A stretch of DNA of 64,000 nucleotides from Hoylesella saccharolytica JCM 17484 (lineage in GTDB: Bacteria > Bacteroidota > Bacteroidia > Bacteroidales > Bacteroidaceae). Where the stretch lies: the NCBI RefSeq assembly GCF_000614205.1, contig NZ_BAKN01000007.1, positions 48,764 to 112,763 on the forward strand, written 5' to 3'. Positions 58,977-64,000 of the stretch are shown piece after piece. Numbering within the stretch: position 1 is the stretch's first letter; every line of letters starts with the position of its first letter. The position numbers and the translations under genes are program-made. The notes under the pieces are model-generated. The model did no database searches. It was given only the letters and a program-made list of their open reading frames with translations, and was not told the DNA's origin.

Positions 58977-59042
58977 AAGTGAAGACTTTTAATAAAACAA
59001 GTGAAGACCTTTAATAAAACAAGTGAAGACCTTTAAATAAAA
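58977..59042. repeat. Three-copy 22-bp tandem repeat
   Basis: AAGTGAAGACCTTTAATAAAAC units start at 58977, 58999 and 59021. The sequence is unrelated to the AAAAGCATAGCTTTT arrays but has the same period. It lies in the gap 58791-59111 between lptD and ompA, before the ompA terminator. Confidence 0.85.
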
Positions 59043-59070
59043 AAGAGAGAGCTTCTCACGAAGCACTCTC
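59036..59070 (-). terminator. Terminator of the OmpA-family gene
   Basis: On the minus strand GAGAGTGCTTC, loop GTGA, GAAGCTCTCTC with one mismatch, then TTTTTTATTT. Confidence 0.8.
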
Positions 59071-59111
59071 CCGTTAGTGTAGTTATATATAATAAAAGTG
59101 TAGTGTACAAT

Positions 59112-60290
59112 TTATTCGCCTACCTGAACCGTTGCGCGACGGTTGAAAGATACAGGCGACAGGTCTTCTACGCCACCCTTGCCAACGGTCGAAATCTGGT
59201 CGCGGCTTACGCCCATGTTCACCAATTCGTTGGCTACGGTTTCGGCACGTCTTTCAGACAGAGCCTGATTGTAGGCGGGCTTGCCTGTAGCACTGTCGGC
59301 ATATCCCGTAACGTTGATGCGAGTATTGTTTTCTTTCGCATATTTAGCCACGGCTTGTACGTTCACGAGATCCTTCTTCGAAGCGATGTTCGACTTGTTG
59401 ATGTTGAAGAATACCGAAACGGGTGTGGTGACAAATTCTTTGACGGTTTTGCTTTCGACAGGTTTCTGATTAGCCAACATGTTGCGCAAACGTTCGTTTT
59501 CAGCGTTGGCGTCGGCCAGCTGTGCATTAAGGGCGTCGATTTGTGCCTGCGAGAGTGCTTTGATAGCATCTACGTCGGGTGTTTTGTTCCATCCCGTGCG
59601 ACCCAAATTAAAGGTCAGACCCACTTCGGCATAGAGCAAATTGTCTTTGGTTTCCCAGCCGCGATGGTCTACGGGGCGGTATGATGGGGTTATCGTACTT
59701 GCTGCAGTTATGCCGTCCATGTCTTCCTCAAAGCGATTCCAACCGAGTTCGAGGTTCAGTGCAACGCGATCGCTCAAGCGGAAAGTGTTGAGGATACCTA
59801 CGTTGAGGTTCATTGCATACATGTTATTTGTCATTGAACGACCTACACCACCACCGAAGAAGGGGATAAAGTTCCACACGCGATTGGGGTTGTATCCGCC
59901 AATCATATTACTAAGGTTGAGCAACACCTGCTCGTTAAGTGTCCAGAACTTATTACTGCGGTCAAAATTATTCGGGTCACCGTAAAAAACGGTTTTACCC
60001 CAGATGCCTTGCAACTTGGTACGCAGTCCGATGCCGGGTGTAAACCATTTACCTACGGCGATAGATACGCCGGGGTTGGAGCGGAAATTTTTGAAAGGAC
60101 TGCTGGCAAGACCGTGTCCGTGTTCTTGGTCAGAATACCAAGCGTTCCATTCGGCGCCTACTTGAATAAACCAATTTTGCCAAAACGAGTTAGTGGCTAC
60201 ACTGTGCTTTTGTACAGGATCGCCTTCTTGTTGTGCGAGGGATGTCATTGACACACCTGCCAATACTAATACAAGGAATAACTTTTTCAT
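59112..60290 (-). CDS. OmpA-family outer-membrane protein
   Basis: 392 residues. Signal peptide (ends about SLAQ), N-terminal beta-barrel with aromatic strands, a short coiled coil (about 245-275, QAQIDALNAQLADANAENERL) and the C-terminal peptidoglycan-binding OmpA domain: SVFFNINKSNIASKKDLVNVQAVA, NVTGYADSATGKPAYNQALSERRAETV. The Asp and Arg positions of the domain that bind diaminopimelate (GYAD, ERRAE) are present. It likely anchors the outer membrane to peptidoglycan. A promoter box lies about 125 bp upstream. Confidence 0.92.
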   Translation of the reverse strand: MKKLFLVLVLAGVSMTSLAQQEGDPVQKHSVATNSFWQNWFIQVGAEWNAWYSDQEHGHGLASSPFKNFRSNPGVSIAVGKWFTPGIGLRTKLQGIWGKTVFYGDPNNFDRSNKFWTLNEQVLLNLSNMIGGYNPNRVWNFIPFFGGGVGRSMTNNMYAMNLNVGILNTFRLSDRVALNLELGWNRFEEDMDGITAASTITPSYRPVDHRGWETKDNLLYAEVGLTFNLGRTGWNKTPDVDAIKALSQAQIDALNAQLADANAENERLRNMLANQKPVESKTVKEFVTTPVSVFFNINKSNIASKKDLVNVQAVAKYAKENNTRINVTGYADSATGKPAYNQALSERRAETVANELVNMGVSRDQISTVGKGGVEDLSPVSFNRRATVQVGE

Positions 60291-60413
60291 AATCGTGTTG
60301 TTTACCAGAGAGTTTATGTAATAATTAAATTAAAATACAATTTACCGGATTGAGTTAGCCTGACTGTAGCAGTTGATGTGGCTGATACCGGGCTTTATGC
60401 AATGATTGCGCAA

Positions 60414-60421
60414 CAAATGTA
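60414..60421 (-). promoter_or_regulatory. -7 promoter box of the OmpA-family gene
   Basis: TACATTTG on the minus strand; predicts a leader of about 115 nt. The gap 60291-60589 otherwise holds nothing that I recognise. Confidence 0.5.
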
Positions 60422-60589
60422 GCGATTATGTGTAGATTTCTTCTTTTTTCGCGCTTAAAATTGCTATTTATTAAGACTTATCAGTGGCTTATACACAATT
60501 CTTAATTAAGTAGACTGTCATGATAGGTTTTCTTAACAGGAAAATACAGTATGTGAGGCAGAACAACCAACTTATCCATGCGGTGTACA

Positions 60590-62419
60590 TCAGTTGAGCT
60601 GTCGGTCGAGGTCTTGTTGGGGCATAATAGCGAGAATTTTCTTGCCGTCGGGTGTGTAATTGACATTCGAGCAGGAAAAGAGTGTGTTCACAACGTTTTC
60701 CATCTCATCGTTGTTTAGCACCTGACCATAGGGGATAGCTGCCGAACGCGCCAGACTTAATGCCATCGACCGAAAGGCTTCTTCCTCATCGCCCTGACTT
60801 TTGTCGGTCGAAGCCACCATATTGCGTACCATTTCGGCAGGGTTAATGCCCTCAACTGAGGCGGGAACAGCATTTATGGCATAGTTGCGCGCACCGAGAG
60901 GGGTGAGTTCGAAGCCCAATGCCGTAATTTTGGGCATCAGCTTTTGCAGCATCAACTCTTCGGTTGCCGAAAACTGCACTACTTCGGGAAAGAGCACTTT
61001 CTGAGAAGCACCGTTGCGGTCGGTAATTTGTTTGAGATACTGTTCGTACAAGATGCGCACATGAGCGCGATGCTGGTCGATGAGCATCAAACCTGATTTC
61101 ACCGCGGTCAGAATGTATCGCCCCTTATATTGATAATGTGCAGGCGACTTATCCTCAATGCCCATGCCTACAATGCTCTTTCCTTCAAGAGTGCTATTCG
61201 ATGCATCCTCTGTCGGAAACAGTTCGGGCGTATTATCGGCAGTGCGCCCCAGCCCATCATACAGTTGCTGCCACTGCGGCGAACGTTCTGCCCCCCTTCC
61301 GTAGCCGCTCTCTTCAAAGGGATTGTAATGCGGATTATAGTTTACTTTGGGTGCAGGAGTAGTATTTGAAGGATTGAAAACCGGAATATCGGGACTACCC
61401 TGTGTATCGAAGTCAATCATCGGTACATCGTTGAACATACCGACTGCCTCTTTCACTCCGGCCGCCAAAATCTGCCAAATGGCTTGTTCGTTTTCAAATT
61501 TAATTTCAGTTTTCGTCGGGTGAATGTTTACGTCGATATCTTCAGCAGGCACTTCGAAGTAGATAAAGTAAGGCACCTGTTCGCCCGACGGCACCAGACG
61601 TTCAAACGGCATAAGCACAGCCTTGTTAAAGTACGGATGTTTCATGTACCGCCCGTTTACAAAAAAGTACTGGTGCGCGCCCTTCTTTCGAGCCGACTCG
61701 GGCTTACCCACAAAGCCGCTTATCTTGCACATCGAGGTGTCTACATTCAGTGAAAGCAGCTGCTGATTCAGTTTTTTACCGAATACATCCACGATGCGCT
61801 GCCTTAAACCGCACGAGCGCAGGTTGAAAAGCTCTGTACCGTTGCTTTGCAGCGTAAAATGAATATGTGGATACACCAATGCAATGCGTTCGAAGGCAGT
61901 GATGATATTATTCAGCTCGGTAGAGTTCGATTTAAGGAACTTGCGGCGAGCCGGAATATTGTAAAACAGATTTTCTACGCGGAAATTACTGCCCGGCGGA
62001 CACACGCACGCTTCTTGCCCCATCAACTTCGACCCCTCGATGGATAGTTGTGTGCCCATCTCGTCGCCCTGTCTGCGAGTTTTAAGCTGCACCTGCGCCA
62101 CCGCTGCAATCGATGCCAGAGCCTCGCCTCTGAACCCCATTGTGTGGAGTGCAAATAAATCTTCTGCCCGTCGAATTTTCGACGTAGCATGACGTTCAAA
62201 AGCTAATCGTGCATCAGTTTTCGACATTCCCTTACCGTCGTCAATCACCTGTACAAGGGTTTTACCTGCATCGGTAACCAGCACATCGATGCGCTGCGCC
62301 TCTGCATCCACGGCATTCTCTACCAGTTCTTTGATAATCGAGGCCGGTCGCTGAATTACCTCACCGGCTGCAATTTGGTTAGCCACCGAGTCGGGTAACA
62401 GTTCTATTATATCTTTCAT
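60590..62419 (-). CDS. mutL: DNA mismatch repair protein MutL
   Basis: 609 residues. GHKL ATPase domain with [28 protein letters not shown] and [10 protein letters not shown] motifs, a linker (about 330-420) and the C-terminal dimerisation domain. The DQHA-like site reads [14 protein letters not shown], close to the metal-binding motif of endonuclease-type MutL but with changed residues, so nicking activity is uncertain. [23 protein letters not shown] near the end fits the C-terminal domain. A promoter box lies 35 bp upstream of the ATG. Confidence 0.92.
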   Translation of the reverse strand: MKDIIELLPDSVANQIAAGEVIQRPASIIKELVENAVDAEAQRIDVLVTDAGKTLVQVIDDGKGMSKTDARLAFERHATSKIRRAEDLFALHTMGFRGEALASIAAVAQVQLKTRRQGDEMGTQLSIEGSKLMGQEACVCPPGSNFRVENLFYNIPARRKFLKSNSTELNNIITAFERIALVYPHIHFTLQSNGTELFNLRSCGLRQRIVDVFGKKLNQQLLSLNVDTSMCKISGFVGKPESARKKGAHQYFFVNGRYMKHPYFNKAVLMPFERLVPSGEQVPYFIYFEVPAEDIDVNIHPTKTEIKFENEQAIWQILAAGVKEAVGMFNDVPMIDFDTQGSPDIPVFNPSNTTPAPKVNYNPHYNPFEESGYGRGAERSPQWQQLYDGLGRTADNTPELFPTEDASNSTLEGKSIVGMGIEDKSPAHYQYKGRYILTAVKSGLMLIDQHRAHVRILYEQYLKQITDRNGASQKVLFPEVVQFSATEELMLQKLMPKITALGFELTPLGARNYAINAVPASVEGINPAEMVRNMVASTDKSQGDEEEAFRSMALSLARSAAIPYGQVLNNDEMENVVNTLFSCSNVNYTPDGKKILAIMPQQDLDRQLN

Positions 62420-62453
62420 TGCTATTGCGAAATTAGCTGATAATAATGTATTG

Positions 62454-62461
62454 CAAAGTTA
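62454..62461 (-). promoter_or_regulatory. -7 promoter box of mutL
   Basis: TAACTTTG on the minus strand, 35 bp before the ATG at 62419. Confidence 0.6.
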
Positions 62462-62542
62462 GTGTAATATTGATGTAAAAAGATAGGGATAGCCTAATAT
62501 TTTATAGAGCGCCAAACCGATGAGCCACAGATAAGGAGGAAA

Positions 62543-62581
62543 CGCTCGCCCGACTTCTGCAAGCAGAATTCGAACGGAGCG
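62543..62581. other. Structured stem-loop between mutL and the DUF6261 gene
   Basis: CGCTC (62543-62547) pairs with GAGCG (62577-62581), and TTCTGC/GCAGAA forms an inner hairpin with an AA loop. It lies just after the DUF6261 stop on the minus strand and may be its terminator, although no long T run follows. Confidence 0.5.
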
Positions 62582-62617
62582 ATTCCTGAAAGATGTTATC
62601 CTTCCATCTTTTCACCT

Positions 62618-63625
62618 TCAGCCAAGTTTCTCAGGTTCTGTGTAACCTATCCATTTTAAATATTTAGGTCTGATAACCACCCAAACAGGTTCTTTGGCGG
62701 GGTCGGTAGAAATCAGTTTGCAGAGATGCATACCGTCAATATCTTTTGTGATACCGGTAAACGAGAGCGAACCCGAAGGAAAATCGTATTTTTTCTCGAA
62801 TGCAGGCAGCATACGAGCTATTTTTTCGGCTTCGGTTTCTCGTTTACGGTGTTTCGGCTTCTTTTTGCCGGGCTTTTCAGCTTCTGTACCTGCCTGTGCC
62901 TGGCTTAACTTATGCGAGGTTTTAAAGTCTGTCGATATTTTATTGATACGTTCTACCAGCTTTTGGATGGGTGCCTGCTCTTCGGCCGTCTTTGCCAACA
63001 GGTAAGAGGCTTCTATATAGTGGCACACTGTTTTAAAAGCCTCGTCTGCATTGTGCCGAACAATGCGTACATCAGGCAATTTCGTCAGCACTTGCTCAAC
63101 GCGCCTATCGGTACGCATCTTTTCGTATTCCTCGTTAACTACTCGCAGCTGACTAATGGTACTATCAATACCTAATTCTGTTTGTTCTGCGGTATATTTA
63201 TCTACATCAACGAGCAACCCAACGATGTGTCCGCTTTTTATTTCCATCGATTCTTTTTGAATACCCGTATAAGGCTTTAGCACAATGTATAAACGCTCGG
63301 CAGCTTTGCTAATCGATTCGACAGGCGATTTACATTGAGCACGTACTAAAGCAAGTAAATAGAGCAGCAACTTATCTCGTTCGCGGTCTTTATGTTTTAA
63401 TTTAGCTGTATGAACCGACGCCAGTGCCTGCTTACCGATTTCAACTTCAAGGTCAATAGCATTTTTCCATTCTTTTATCAGTTCGGCTGAAAGATTTAGT
63501 TTCTGCGCATCTTCAGCTTTAATTAGTTCGTACTGTTTGCGTTGAAACTGCGTATGCAAACCATTGTTAAACTTTGTAGAACGACTGTTTTCAAATTTCA
63601 AAATCTTAGTACTTTTAGTTGCCAT
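62618..63625 (-). CDS. DUF6261 family protein
   Basis: 335 residues, function unknown. It begins KILKFENSRSTKFNNGLHTQFQRKQYELI and runs as mostly helical, charged sequence (about 1-220). A lysine- and arginine-rich linker (EKPGKKKPKHRKRE, about 255-268) then leads to a small C-terminal beta domain (FPSGSLSFTGITKDIDG). The overall shape fits DUF6261, a family seen in oral Bacteroidota, often in several copies. No signal peptide, so it is cytoplasmic. A 42-bp tandem repeat lies directly upstream. Confidence 0.7.
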   Translation of the reverse strand: MATKSTKILKFENSRSTKFNNGLHTQFQRKQYELIKAEDAQKLNLSAELIKEWKNAIDLEVEIGKQALASVHTAKLKHKDRERDKLLLYLLALVRAQCKSPVESISKAAERLYIVLKPYTGIQKESMEIKSGHIVGLLVDVDKYTAEQTELGIDSTISQLRVVNEEYEKMRTDRRVEQVLTKLPDVRIVRHNADEAFKTVCHYIEASYLLAKTAEEQAPIQKLVERINKISTDFKTSHKLSQAQAGTEAEKPGKKKPKHRKRETEAEKIARMLPAFEKKYDFPSGSLSFTGITKDIDGMHLCKLISTDPAKEPVWVVIRPKYLKWIGYTEPEKLG

Positions 63626-63710
63626 AGTTTAAATTTTTAGTTGAAAAATAATTATAGATTTGATAATAAAATAATCTGTCGTTTTTTGAAAGTATTTTTA
63701 AAATTTAATT

Positions 63711-64000
63711 GTTAAAAACCACGTCTTTTTGTATTCATCTTAAGGATGAGTAGGTTAAAACCACGTCTTTTTGTGTTCGTCTTAAGGATGAGTAGATTAA
63801 AACCACGTCTTTTTGTGTTCGTCTTAAGGATGAGTAGACTAAAACCACGTCTTTTTGTGTTCGTCTTAAGGATGAGTAGATAAAAGCTGCGTAATTTTGC
63901 ATTCGTCTTAAGGTTGAGTAGATTAAAACCACGTCTTTTTGTGTTCGTCTTAAGGATGAATAGACTAAAACCACGTCTTTTTGTATTCGTCTTAAGGATG
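63711..64000. repeat. 42-bp tandem repeat at the right edge
   Basis: Units TAAAACCACGTCTTTTTGTG... have anchors (CCACG or its variant) at 63719, 63761, 63803, 63845, 63886, 63929 and 63971, so the mean step is 42 bp. The array runs off the window. The period equals 14 codons, so a 79-codon minus-strand open frame (63735-63974) crosses it; I read that as a by-product. It lies upstream of the DUF6261 gene. The gap 63626-63710 is AT-rich without signals. Confidence 0.9.

Noticed and set aside
63735..63974. 79-codon minus-strand frame in the right-edge repeat
   Set aside because: Same reason: a 42-bp repeat keeps a frame open by itself.

Overview
This window looks like chromosome from a Bacteroidota species close to Prevotella, possibly an oral one. 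The evidence is the SusC/SusD pair, the exbB-exbD-exbD-tonB operon, several lipoproteins, DUF families typical of the phylum (DUF6261, DUF4886), and Bacteroidota-type promoters (TAnnTTTG, in two cases with TTTG 19-20 bp upstream). I found no tRNA, rRNA, transposase, phage gene or CRISPR array.

Layout. 1-3261: end of birA, pyrH, a queuosine pair (queT-like transporter, queF) and a PepE-like peptidase. 3610-6127: two tandem copies of a lipoprotein / beta-barrel gene pair. 6619-12756 (minus): DUF4886 hydrolase, a PIF1-like helicase, class A PBP and miaA. 13383-14966: secreted beta-helix protein behind a repeat-type operator. 16420-23294: aspartate aminotransferase, then the TonB energising operon with a PstS-like lipoprotein and a TPR protein. 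23581-39070: a polysaccharide utilisation locus (PUL). 39240-43313: small envelope and stress genes. 43936-50154 (minus): purF-like gene, carA and carB. 50229-63625: polysaccharide export lipoprotein, two lipoproteins, two PLP sulfur enzymes, lptD, ompA, mutL and a DUF6261 gene.

The most interesting locus is the PUL. It combines an L-fucose/D-arabinose isomerase, a DUF6786-like lipoprotein, SusC/SusD, a small lipoprotein and three enzymes of families DUF4185 (GH183), GH116 and DUF2961 (GH172). These three families have been linked to breakdown of D-arabinan, the polymer of mycobacterial and corynebacterial arabinogalactan and lipoarabinomannan. FucI-type enzymes convert D-arabinose to D-ribulose. 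I infer a D-arabinan utilisation locus. The kinase, aldolase and regulator are not in the window.

A second theme is non-coding. Many gaps hold tandem arrays whose period, measured by hand, is 22 bp or 41-42 bp, close to two and four DNA helical turns, although their sequences are unrelated. One, inside the PUL, is nine palindromes spaced 41-42 bp apart.

Caution: ten genes, including carA and lptD, carry frameshifts (eleven in all). Most are explained by one missing base in a short homopolymer run, so I read them as probable consensus errors and annotate full-length genes.
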